Shown: positions 1-6,957 of the stretch, one piece after another
Numbering within the stretch: the first letter of the stretch is position 1
Layout: each line of letters begins with the position of its first letter
Origin: an uncultured Bacilli bacterium
Lineage (GTDB): Bacteria > Bacillota_I > Bacilli_A > RF39 > UBA660
Direction of reading: 5' to 3'
Length of the DNA: 33,783 nucleotides
NCBI GenBank assembly: GCA_947586205.1
Contig: CANPXO010000008.1
Location: 1 to 33,783 of the forward strand
Notes under the pieces: model-generated
The model's input: the letters and a program-made list of their open reading frames with translations, nothing else
Database searches by the model: none
What the model was told of the DNA's origin: nothing
Position numbers and translations under genes: made by a program

Positions 1-216
1 GGTATCGGAGAAGACGTCATTTCCAAGAAGACTTATTGCATGCACACGGCCAAATAAACAGCTACGAGTAGCATACCAAGTATATTTTCCAACATAAGAA
101 CCTCCTAAAAGGATAGCAAAATCTGTTATTTTACAACGAGTTCCCATTTTTTGTAAAACTTGATTTTCAACTAAGTCTGGTTCAAGCAACATGACTTCTT
201 TATTTTTAAAACTCAT
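1..216 (-). CDS. Partial DUF6273-like protein, cut by window edge
   Basis: An open frame of 72 codons runs from an ATG at 216 off the start of the window, so it is missing from the stop-closed ORF track. The ATG follows a good ribosome binding site (GAGGAG, about 7 bases upstream). The visible protein begins MSFKNKEVMLLEPDLV and later reads LLGGSYVGKYTWYATRS followed by GRVHAISLLGNDVFSDT. The W-x(3)-RS then V-x(4)-LGN-x-V pattern resembles the C-terminal part of DUF6273-type domains (W-L-R-S-P, then a strand, then G and GVRPA), but the diagnostic end lies outside the window. No signal peptide is visible. The family link is inference from a motif remembered, not a search result; that it is a real coding region is much surer. 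Confidence 0.55.
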   Translation of the reverse strand, partial: MSFKNKEVMLLEPDLVENQVLQKMGTRCKITDFAILLGGSYVGKYTWYATRSCLFGRVHAISLLGNDVFSDT

Positions 217-359
217 AATATATCACTCCTCACACACAATATAACACATAAATTTTGATAATGAACACATTTCATAATTAAATTTCTAAATATATTACCA
301 CTTTTTAATCACAAATTTTCGTCATCTACCACGCACTGAAAGTATGTGACCTAGCCTTT

Positions 360-366
360 TTCGACA
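360..366 (-). promoter_or_regulatory. Possible single Spo0A box
   Basis: The minus strand reads TGTCGAA, an exact match to the Spo0A box core, in the 203-bp gap between the edge gene and the zinc-motif gene. A single heptamer can occur by chance; the interest comes only from the exact arrays elsewhere in the window. Confidence 0.25.
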
Positions 367-419
367 CAATCAAAAAGTTCTTTTGTTTAAAATATTTGCA
401 TACTTTATTTTTATAACTT

Positions 420-1196
420 TCATTTATTTCTATACTCTTGAAAAGAAGGTAACGATAAGACAAGCTCTTCTGGTGAAGAAATTACATAATCAATTTCTGG
501 AGTTTTATCATAATAAAATGGAACTATTTTTTTACATTTAGCGGCATAGTAAGAATTAATATATTCTTGATAATACAATCTTTTACCACAACAATTGCAT
601 GTAAATTTTCCATCATAATCTATCATTTTAGCATCATGTCCAAATAAACGACATAATTCAGTTTTTAAAGAATTTAAATATGCAATATAATTATTTAATT
701 CATCAATTTTTTCTTGAATAGTTTGACAAGTCTTGCCATTTATTAATAATGAATTATCTTGATAAATATCCGTAGGAATCTCAGCTGTATATTTTTTTAC
801 TTTAGGATATCTATAAGTGATTTGAGTATTGTGAGTTACGCTTCCACAAATAGTACATTTATATGTAAAATTACCATTTTGAGCAAAACCATATTCAAAA
901 GAATGACCATCAATTTTATGTAATTCTTTATAATCGATTAAAACGTAGTGATGACCTTTTTTTTGACAATATAAAACCAAAAGTGATTCTAAATCTTTTT
1001 TTAAATTATCTAATTCTTCATTATTTTTTTTAATTTCTGTATTAATTTCATTAATTTTATTAAGTCTTATTTCTTTAATGACTTCAATTTTCTTTTTATT
1101 TTTTTCTAGTAACTCTCTTATAGATTTTTCATTAGCTCCAATAGCTACAATTTCACTTTTGAAATTTTCATCTAATAAATTTATATCATTTTTCAT
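420..1196 (-). CDS. Hypothetical protein with duplicated C-x4-H / C-x2-C-G zinc motif
   Basis: 258 residues; the ATG follows a GGAGG site. Residues about 10-75 are Lys/Glu/Asn/Leu-rich and look like a coiled coil. The rest contains two copies of the same metal-site pattern: CQKKGHH followed by YKCTICGS, and CRLFGHD followed by FTCNCCGK. Each copy therefore has a Cys-x4-His pair and a CxxCG knuckle, which would make two four-ligand zinc sites, and implies an internal duplication. There is no signal peptide or membrane segment, so it is probably cytosolic. I do not recognise the family. It stands alone, with a repeat-rich gap upstream and 203 bp to the next gene downstream. Confidence 0.8.
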   Translation of the reverse strand: MKNDINLLDENFKSEIVAIGANEKSIRELLEKNKKKIEVIKEIRLNKINEINTEIKKNNEELDNLKKDLESLLVLYCQKKGHHYVLIDYKELHKIDGHSFEYGFAQNGNFTYKCTICGSVTHNTQITYRYPKVKKYTAEIPTDIYQDNSLLINGKTCQTIQEKIDELNNYIAYLNSLKTELCRLFGHDAKMIDYDGKFTCNCCGKRLYYQEYINSYYAAKCKKIVPFYYDKTPEIDYVISSPEELVLSLPSFQEYRNK

Positions 1197-1288
1197 TGAT
1201 AATAGACCTCCAATCGGATACGAAAATATATTATATAATACATAAATAAATAATTCAACTTATTTTTCACAGAAATTGCAAGCACTTG

Positions 1289-1541
1289 GTTACTATTCAC
1301 AGCTAAAATGTCCAAAAATTAATTTTTACCACTTTTGGTATTAAAAATACTGTAAAATTGGGAATTGCCATATAAAAAGCATTGATTTTTTATATAAATC
1401 TCCCACTTTTTGTACATTTTATTATTGACTTTTACACACTTTGGAAAAAATGGCATTTTTAACAATTTTTTTTGAAATAACTGCAAACCCTTATATTATC
1501 TAGGTTTACGAGATTTTCTAAAATCGGCTGTGAATAGTAAC
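1289..1541. mobile_element. MITE-like element with 8-bp target duplication
   Basis: The left end reads GTTACTATTCACAGC and the right end is its inverse, giving about 15 bp of perfect terminal inverted repeat. The element is flanked on both sides by the same octamer, AGCACTTG (1281-1288 and 1542-1549), as expected for a target site duplication. The 253-bp interior is AT-rich and has no coding frame of any length, so it would need a transposase in trans. An 8-bp duplication is typical of IS66-type transposition among other families; I cannot assign the family from the repeat alone. Confidence 0.6.
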
Positions 1542-1564
1542 AGCACTTGTTACTATTCACAGCC
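1526..1564. repeat. 17-bp perfect inverted repeat at element right end
   Basis: GGCTGTGAATAGTAACA (1526-1542) is followed after 5 bases by its exact reverse complement (1548-1564). The right arm is a second copy of the element's end sequence, immediately outside the target duplication, and a further AGTAAATAGTAAC lies at 1571-1583. This looks like a second, collapsed copy of the element (about 33 bp) abutting the first. As the gene at 1620 ends just downstream on the minus strand, the hairpin could also stop its transcription. Confidence 0.6.
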
Positions 1565-1619
1565 CAGGAAAGTAAATAGTAACCAAATTTCATAATTAAA
1601 TTCTTAAAACTATTATCGC

Positions 1620-2804
1620 TCATCGAATTTTTATATACCCATTCTTTTGCATCTTATAATTTCTTTGAAACATAAAATGAACAGTTATATATTGATATAT
1701 AGAAGACACCACTTGTCCTAAAGCAGTACAAAAAGGTGTATTTAAGAAGGAACAAAGCACTCTTAAAACATTGGATATAATTTTATTTGTTGTTGCTTTT
1801 ACCGGAGAATATTCTATTTGTAAATAACAATTCTTTATTTTATATAATGGAGACAAAAGAAAGCAAAAAATATCAAGTCCCAAATAAACGAAAAAGATAG
1901 ATAATGAAACCTTATAAAAAGGATTTAATAAAGCAAAAGACAGAAAAATAATACCAAATAAAATTCCTAACAATTTATAAGCATTTTTTAAATGTTCCTT
2001 ATAATTAAAATGATTTTTACTAATATCAATTTTAGCCACAGTAGCAATAGATCCAAAAGCATCCCACTCACTATCAGTAAGTAACGTAGCAAAATTTAAA
2101 GCTAAAACATAAGCACTTCCATATTCTATTGAACGACTTAATCCAAAAAGATAAATCAAAAAAAGCATAATATATTCAAAAATATCCATGGAATCATATC
2201 TGATATATTTAAAAAGTTGAAACTTCAATTTAAATTTATGATATTGTTTTATTGTTACATAAAAAGTATACACAAAAATTGAAATAAGGGTAATCACAAT
2301 TATAAGCCATTTATCTTTAAATAAAATCGATGATGAAATAAGAATAATAAAATTTAAAGCATTAAAAGTAATACAATAACGATTGGCAAGTTTTTCTTTC
2401 CCATCATAATATAATTTTTCAAGCACATAAGAAAATACAACAGATATATATAATTGAATAATAGAATATAAACCAAACTCTTTATAAATAGAAACATCTA
2501 AATTCATAAATTGAATATAAGAATCAATATGGATAGCCAAAAATAAAAAAACAAAAAAGCTAATAATAATTCCCCATGTCATACCACTTAAAACAGCATT
2601 TTCATCTTTCTCTTTTTCTTGACAAATATTAGGCCCGACTCCAAAAACAGAGTGAAATACAGACCAAATAAATTGAATAGGATAAGTTAACGTAAAAACA
2701 TTTGCTAAATTTTTATCTACCAAAATTCCAAGTAAAAACCATTGTAATACAGGAATAAAGGAAAAAATAGCATTATTAAAACTAATTCTTGTTAACCTTT
2801 TCAT
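1620..2804 (-). CDS. Polytopic membrane protein, MATE/MOP-flippase-like
   Basis: 394 residues from the ATG at 2804; the track's GTG three codons earlier is possible but neither start has a strong ribosome binding site. The sequence is a run of about ten hydrophobic segments separated by short basic loops, beginning RISFNNAIFSFIPVLQWF. The first loops (a helix pair, then a polar QEKEKDEN stretch before LSGMTWGIIISF) recall MATE-type transporters and related flippases, but no signature motif is decisive. It is the last gene of the operon that starts near 3842, so it may act with the small anchored proteins made there. Membrane protein is certain; the transporter assignment is tentative. Confidence 0.6.
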   Translation of the reverse strand: MKRLTRISFNNAIFSFIPVLQWFLLGILVDKNLANVFTLTYPIQFIWSVFHSVFGVGPNICQEKEKDENAVLSGMTWGIIISFFVFLFLAIHIDSYIQFMNLDVSIYKEFGLYSIIQLYISVVFSYVLEKLYYDGKEKLANRYCITFNALNFIILISSSILFKDKWLIIVITLISIFVYTFYVTIKQYHKFKLKFQLFKYIRYDSMDIFEYIMLFLIYLFGLSRSIEYGSAYVLALNFATLLTDSEWDAFGSIATVAKIDISKNHFNYKEHLKNAYKLLGILFGIIFLSFALLNPFYKVSLSIFFVYLGLDIFCFLLSPLYKIKNCYLQIEYSPVKATTNKIISNVLRVLCSFLNTPFCTALGQVVSSIYQYITVHFMFQRNYKMQKNGYIKIR

Positions 2805-2832
2805 ATATATCACTACATTTCAAAAATTTCTT

Positions 2833-3201
2833 TTATTTACGATACCCTTTTGTTTTATACATTCCACATTGAAGATACGTTTTATAATCATAGCTTTCAT
2901 TATTATAAGTAACGGTAACATATCCATCACAATCTTTTTCATTGACTTTTTTATTTTCTAAAACTCCAAATTCTATTAACTCATCAAAAGAATAATCTAT
3001 ATCTTCTTGATAAAGCATCGAATTTTCCATAATGTATTCTTTTGTTTTAGAAGCAAGCTCACTTTCAAATTCTTTATAGACTTTCGTAGTATGTTTAAAA
3101 TAAAAACCAAACACGGTCAAAGCTGTAAAAATAAGAACTAAAATAGCACCCCATACATAACTAATCAACCGCATTTTTTTTAAATTAACACTGCTATTCA
3201 T
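2833..3201 (-). CDS. Small membrane-anchored protein, relative of the upstream pilin-like gene
   Basis: 122 residues: a short basic N-terminus, one hydrophobic helix (about residues 12-34), then an outside domain with helix-forming sequence and a conserved ending CDGYVTV ... LQC. The neighbouring gene product ends in the same layout (CEGYVMM ... SC, then Y-x-T-x-GY), so the two are distant paralogues, probably with a disulfide between the two Cys residues. It lacks the Gly-then-Glu5 prepilin signature seen in the neighbour. Six bases separate it from the gene upstream, so it is co-transcribed with it. Function unknown; a minor pilin-like or envelope-assembly subunit is a reasonable guess. Confidence 0.7.
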   Translation of the reverse strand: MNSSVNLKKMRLISYVWGAILVLIFTALTVFGFYFKHTTKVYKEFESELASKTKEYIMENSMLYQEDIDYSFDELIEFGVLENKKVNEKDCDGYVTVTYNNESYDYKTYLQCGMYKTKGYRK

Positions 3202-3207
3202 AACAAT

Positions 3208-3561
3208 CTAATATCCTTCTGTTTCGTAATGATTGCAAGAAATATAGGCATCGAAGTTCTTTTCACTCATCATAACATAACCCTCACAAATATCATCATC
3301 AACGGTTAAATCTTTTAAAGATAAATAATCTTCAAGAACTAATTCATCACTCGTTACATAATCGCTTTTATTATCCTTATAGTAACGCTTCGCAGCTCTA
3401 AGTAGATTTTGTTCTACTTTTTGATAAGCACTTTTTGTTTCATTACCAACAGCTCCATAAAGTTGTCCCACTAAAACAGCAATAAGTAATACAAAAAAAA
3501 GAAGTATGGCAGATAGGAATAACATTTCTTTTAACCCCCAGCCATGGTTATTCCTAAGCAT
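3208..3561 (-). CDS. Prepilin-like small protein
   Basis: The track start is a TTG that is itself part of the ribosome binding site; GGGAGG lies 8 bases before an ATG at 3561, so the protein is 117 residues and begins MLRNNHGWGLKEM. This matches a type IV prepilin leader: short basic leader, Gly at 7, and Glu at mature position 5, followed by about 20 hydrophobic residues. Next comes a helix with YQKVEQNLLRAAKRYY, like the exposed half of a pilin helix, and a small domain with two Cys near the end. No prepilin peptidase or assembly ATPase is in the window. It sits two bases after its upstream neighbour. A pseudopilin or pilin-like role is inference from the N-terminus. Confidence 0.65.
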   Translation of the reverse strand: MLRNNHGWGLKEMLFLSAILLFFVLLIAVLVGQLYGAVGNETKSAYQKVEQNLLRAAKRYYKDNKSDYVTSDELVLEDYLSLKDLTVDDDICEGYVMMSEKNFDAYISCNHYETEGY

Positions 3562-3563
3562 AA

Positions 3564-3842
3564 TTATTCCTCCCAATTCTTTTCTATTTCAGTTTTAATA
3601 AATGCTGCCCCAAAACCATATCCAGGCGTCGCAGCAGTCCCATCATATTCAAAATACTTATAACCAAAACTAACACATTGATAATAAGTTCCTTTACTAT
3701 TTGTTTTAGTCGTTTCACTTAAACAAACTAAAGGTTTATTTCCTCCACGTGCTCTGAAGTAATCAACAACAAAAAGAACCATCCAAGCAACAATAATAAC
3801 AAGTACACAAATCTTAAGAATTGTTATAATTTTTGATTTCAC
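3564..3842 (-). CDS. Small single-pass membrane protein
   Basis: 92 residues, first gene of a four-gene operon. The start is GTG, with GAGGG about 8 bases upstream. A hydrophobic segment (about residues 7-28) is followed by a small Tyr/Gly-rich external part with two Cys (PLVCLSETT and YYQCVSFGY), possibly a disulfide. No family recognised. Its position before the pilin-like gene suggests a shared envelope role. Confidence 0.65.
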   Translation of the reverse strand: MKSKIITILKICVLVIIVAWMVLFVVDYFRARGGNKPLVCLSETTKTNSKGTYYQCVSFGYKYFEYDGTAATPGYGFGAAFIKTEIEKNWEE

Positions 3843-3871
3843 AAATATCCCTCATTTCCTAAACTACTAAT

Positions 3872-3900
3872 ATCATATCAAATTTCTTTCATTTCCACAA
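3872..3900 (-). promoter_or_regulatory. Likely sigma-A promoter of the 3842-1620 operon
   Basis: On the minus strand TTGTGG (3895-3900) and TATGAT (3872-3877) are separated by 17 bases, about 30 bases upstream of the GTG start. Confidence 0.5.
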
Positions 3901-3908
3901 TACGATAA

Positions 3909-3937
3909 CAAAAAAACTCGTAAAATTTTTACGAAGT
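3909..3937 (-). terminator. Terminator after spo0A
   Basis: The minus strand forms a hairpin around CGTAAAAATTTTACG, extended by ACT/AGT, followed by seven T residues. It lies 9 bases past the spo0A stop and separates spo0A from the next operon. Confidence 0.65.
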
Positions 3938-3945
3938 CTTTTCAT

Positions 3946-4716
3946 TCAAGCATATATATAAAGTTTATTATTTTCTAATTTCAGTACATCTGACAAAGTC
4001 ACCATAAATTCTGAATTTGTCGGTTTTGCCTTATCATAATCAATACTATGTCCAAATACTTTATCCATCATGTCATAATCAGCTCTACTCCAACTCACTT
4101 CAATGGCATGACGAATAGCTCTTTCGACTCTAGATGGTGTAGTATTATATCGACTTGCAATTTCTGGATATATTTCTTTGGTAATTCCACCCACTAATTC
4201 AGTTGCTTGATAAAGCATTAAAATTCCTTCTCTTAAATATTGATAACCTCTTATCTGTGATGGAACACCTAAATCATGAAGTAACTCCGTAACTTTTAAT
4301 TGTACTTCATAGTTCACATCTCTTTTATAATACTTGCTATTACCAAGATGAAAAATTTCATAAATTCTTTTTTCTAAAGCATCTAAATGACATGGCTTTA
4401 ACATATAATAATCAACATTATACTTATTGGTCATTTGAACCACATATTCTTTTCGATAACTTGTAAGAATAATCACATGCTTCTTGATGTTTTTAGCAGC
4501 CATTTCTTCTAGTATTTCAATTCCATCTTTCCCAGGCATAATGATATCCATAAGTAAAATGTCGACCTCTGGATGTTTCTCCAAAAAATCCATTACTAAA
4601 CTGCCATCATTTAATACTTCTACGACTCTGATATTTGTGTTGCCTTCAAAATACTTTTTAACACTACTCGTAAACTCCAAACTATCGTCTACTACTAATG
4701 CATTAATTTTTTTCAT
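3946..4716 (-). CDS. spo0A: Sporulation master regulator Spo0A
   Basis: 256 residues, about the usual length. The N-terminal receiver domain has the acidic pair D10/D11, phospho-acceptor D57 in LLMDIIMPGKDG, T85 and K107 (YYMLKPC). The C-terminal effector domain carries the highly conserved Spo0A block: LGVPSQIRGYQYLREGI, then the recognition region TTPSRVERAIRHAIEVSWSR. Phosphorylated Spo0A binds TGTCGAA boxes and switches cells into sporulation and other stationary-phase programmes. The ATG follows GGCGAGGAGAAG. Upstream lies an unusual phased array of such boxes, pointing to autoregulation. It is single and has its own terminator. Confidence 0.97.
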   Translation of the reverse strand: MKKINALVVDDSLEFTSSVKKYFEGNTNIRVVEVLNDGSLVMDFLEKHPEVDILLMDIIMPGKDGIEILEEMAAKNIKKHVIILTSYRKEYVVQMTNKYNVDYYMLKPCHLDALEKRIYEIFHLGNSKYYKRDVNYEVQLKVTELLHDLGVPSQIRGYQYLREGILMLYQATELVGGITKEIYPEIASRYNTTPSRVERAIRHAIEVSWSRADYDMMDKVFGHSIDYDKAKPTNSEFMVTLSDVLKLENNKLYIYA

Positions 4717-4800
4717 TTTTCTTCTCCTCGCCTAAAGTACCTCTACCTCCAACACGCACATTAATCGTACCATTCATTTTACACTTTGAAAAGGGTATAT

Positions 4801-4850
4801 TTTGTCTAACTATGTCTACTTGTGTCTAGTTTTGTCGAAAAATGTCGAAC
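4801..4850. promoter_or_regulatory. Five 10-bp-phased Spo0A-box-like repeats upstream of spo0A
   Basis: Fifty bases read as five consecutive decamers, each with TGTC at positions 3-7: TGTCTAA, TGTCTAC, TGTCTAG, TGTCGAA, TGTCGAA (starts 4803, 4813, 4823, 4833, 4843). The last two are exact Spo0A boxes; the first three differ at the G (and last base). The period is exactly one helical turn, so all sites face the same side of the DNA. The array ends 85 bases before the spo0A start codon. In known Spo0A promoters paired boxes at 10-bp spacing bind tandem dimers; five in a row is unusual in my knowledge. Confidence 0.75.
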
Positions 4851-4875
4851 GGTATCACAAATACACACAAAAGTG

Positions 4876-4905
4876 AAAAAATATGATGAATTTTATCACC
4901 ATATT
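4876..4905 (-). terminator. AT-rich hairpin terminator after surface gene 1
   Basis: The minus-strand transcript reads AATATGGTGA, six bases, TCATCATATT and then a U run: a 10-bp stem with one G-U pair. It starts at the stop codon of the 4904-6385 gene. Its core, GATGAATTTTATCACC plus flanks, is repeated exactly at 7956-7976. Confidence 0.55.
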
Positions 4906-6385
4906 ACAAAGAAAGACGAAACATATTGTCGAAACTACCATCACCAGTAACTAGTAAAACAGAGGTTGATAAGTAAACAGAAGGATAAATATTATATACA
5001 CCCCAAAGCCAATCGCTATGTAATTGTCCTTTAAGTATAGAAAAGCTGCATGGGGAATTTATAAAATCACTAGGTGTCATAGTCCATAAGTTATTATTAT
5101 AAAACATCCAATTGTTGATATTACAATTTAAATTTTCCTCAAGATTCCACTCACCCATTTTAATATTCTGACATTTTGTTTGATTTAATTCAGTTGCATT
5201 TCCTATAGTTGCAAAACCATAATCACTTGGATAAATAAGGCCCACTTTCCCTTTCCAACTTGTAGTTTTTTCTACATTATCATTACAATCCGAAACACTA
5301 TACTGTTTACAACTATCGCCTGTAGTATTACTTCTTTCGATATTATAGGCTTGTATCACATTGATATCAGCATTAGATTGTCCTTGAAAACTACTACCCA
5401 TATTCCATGTTACTTCTTCTAACATCTTTTTTAAGTTTTCAGGTATTCCACTTTCTACAAAATCACAAGATACTCTTGACCCATTCGCATACTTATAGCA
5501 GCTACCTTTTTCACGATTCCAATATAAGCTATTATTGATATATTCATTTTTTTGTATTACCCCTTCATTGTTTTCCAATTCATTTCTATCATACCCATTA
5601 TTTAATAATTTCATAATATCACTATTACTCCACTCATTAACACCATGTCCATTATTTATATTTGATGCAGAAATATCCCACGCAAACTCTCCAATAGAAT
5701 CTTGTTTTACTAATTTTATTCTTTGTCCTTCTGGAGTATTGACAAGCCCTATGACTCTCCAAATTTGTCCATCAATATTAACATAGTTATGAACATAGTC
5801 AGTCGGATTACTAATGGCATCATAATTTTTTCCAGCATATCTTCGTTCTTCCTGTTTTAAATTATCTACTTGTTCTTTTGTTCCTTCCCAAGTAATATCT
5901 GCACTACTATGGTCTATTAAATAAAGTCCTGATACTCCACTATTTTCTTCTTGAATAGATAATTTTTGAATGTATTCCACAAAATTTTCTCCCTTTTTAA
6001 AATACAAATTACACTTAGTTCTAGATGTTGTCATTCCCTTTACTTGAACAATACAATCATTTGTCATAGAAACTGTAATATTTGGATCTTTCTCACCATT
6101 CACTCCACAGTAACTGTTTTTTGTATCTAATCGGTATCCCGCATCTTTACTGGGCATTTCTTTTTGTATTTTATATTCATGATTATCATTCATTTGATAA
6201 TAAGCAAAATAAAGATTTCCTGGGTCTTGGACAGTCCCTTTGATAACATTCTGATTTGTTTTCACCTCAAATACGGCAAATGTTCGATAAAAAACTACGC
6301 CTGCAACCAATAAAATACATGTTATGGTAAATACAATAATTCCAAATTGTTTATGATTTCTTTCTTTAAACTTTTTTAGTTTCAT
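4904..6385 (-). CDS. Surface protein 1: shared anchor module plus DUF6273-like ectodomain
   Basis: 493 residues. It begins MKLKKFKERNHKQFG with a hydrophobic helix (about 14-36), then YRTFAVFEVKTNQNVIKGTVQDPGN. This first ~130-residue module, including CNLYFKKG, is shared with the genes at 14697 and 31818. The layout (basic tail, one helix, then A-x-F-E and N-x-I-x-G) recalls TasA/camelysin-like secreted proteins, but weakly. The rest has IWRVIGLVN, MLEEVTWNMGSS, YPSDYGFAT and an ending VYLSTSVLLVTGDGSFDN, all matched in the 14697 product, and this ending resembles DUF6273-type domains. It should be an extracellular, membrane-anchored or cleaved protein; ligand unknown. It diverges from an XRE regulator 116 bases away. 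Site AGTAGGAAAGAG precedes the ATG. Confidence 0.8.
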   Translation of the reverse strand: MKLKKFKERNHKQFGIIVFTITCILLVAGVVFYRTFAVFEVKTNQNVIKGTVQDPGNLYFAYYQMNDNHEYKIQKEMPSKDAGYRLDTKNSYCGVNGEKDPNITVSMTNDCIVQVKGMTTSRTKCNLYFKKGENFVEYIQKLSIQEENSGVSGLYLIDHSSADITWEGTKEQVDNLKQEERRYAGKNYDAISNPTDYVHNYVNIDGQIWRVIGLVNTPEGQRIKLVKQDSIGEFAWDISASNINNGHGVNEWSNSDIMKLLNNGYDRNELENNEGVIQKNEYINNSLYWNREKGSCYKYANGSRVSCDFVESGIPENLKKMLEEVTWNMGSSFQGQSNADINVIQAYNIERSNTTGDSCKQYSVSDCNDNVEKTTSWKGKVGLIYPSDYGFATIGNATELNQTKCQNIKMGEWNLEENLNCNINNWMFYNNNLWTMTPSDFINSPCSFSILKGQLHSDWLWGVYNIYPSVYLSTSVLLVTGDGSFDNMFRLSL

Positions 6386-6409
6386 ACTCTTTCCTACTTT
6401 CTAAAACAA

Positions 6410-6451
6410 TTGTAACACAAAATCACATTTTTTTTGTAACTGATAATCACA
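6410..6451. promoter_or_regulatory. Direct repeats between surface gene 1 and its XRE neighbour (operator candidate)
   Basis: TTGTAACACAAAATCACA (6410-6427) and TTGTAACTGATAATCACA (6434-6451) match at about 14 of 18 positions, spaced 24 bp. They lie in the divergent intergenic region, over the likely promoter of the surface gene (minus-strand TACAAT as a possible -10). They are plausible sites for the adjacent XRE protein; binding is inference. Confidence 0.45.
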
Positions 6452-6501
6452 ATTTTTAACATAAATATATCTTTTTTGAAAAAATAGAATTGGTGAAAGT
6501 C

Positions 6502-6942
6502 ATGATTAATTTAAGAAATATGCAAGAAATCAGACAAGATAACGACATTAGTCAAGAAAAGATGGCTTCTATTTTAGGAGTCACTCGAGATGCTTTAGCA
6601 AAATGGGAAACATGTGCAACCTTACCAAATCTAAAAAATGTTTTTTATTTTGCTAAATATTTTTCTTTTTCTATAGATTACGTTTTAGGTCTTAGTCGTG
6701 ATAGAACCAAAGTAGAATATAAAGAATATAATCCTCATCTACTTGCTAATAATCTAAAATTTCTTAGAACTCATTCTGACTATACTCTAATGAAATTAGC
6801 AAAAAAATTAGAGGTCAGTCATGCAGCCATTGTCCGTTATGAACAAGGAAAAAGTAATCCAAGCCTTAATGTCCTATATCGATATTCCAAAGCTTTTCAA
6901 GTATCTTTTCATGAATTATGTACAACTACTTTCTACAGATAA
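6502..6942 (+). CDS. XRE-family regulator with two HTH domains
   Basis: 146 residues from the ATG at 6502; the track start (TTG 6490) lies on the GGTGA site that serves this ATG. Two HTH_3 units are visible: residues about 4-60 (IRQDNDISQEKMASILGVTRDALAKWETCATLPNL, then SIDYVLGLS) and about 75-140 (LAKKLEVSHAAIVRYEQGKSNPSL, then SFHELC). A tandem pair in one chain could bind DNA as a monomer. It is divergent from surface gene 1, the same arrangement as the 14372/14697 pair, so control of the neighbour is the natural hypothesis. It faces the 6958 gene tail to tail with a 15-bp gap. Confidence 0.88.
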   Translation: MINLRNMQEIRQDNDISQEKMASILGVTRDALAKWETCATLPNLKNVFYFAKYFSFSIDYVLGLSRDRTKVEYKEYNPHLLANNLKFLRTHSDYTLMKLAKKLEVSHAAIVRYEQGKSNPSLNVLYRYSKAFQVSFHELCTTTFYR

Positions 6943-6957
6943 AAAAAGAAATAGAGT

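Noticed and set aside
269-1602. 16-bp direct repeat ATTTCATAATTAAATT at 269-284 and 1587-1602, flanking the zinc-motif gene and the MITE
   Set aside because: Very AT-rich and without inverted ends or a second feature; it may be a recombination trace but I cannot support a mobile unit.
4927-4933. TGTCGAA inside the 3' end of surface gene 1
   Set aside because: Single box within coding sequence and outside the phased array; the heptamers in coding regions at 8813 and 10857 are treated the same way.
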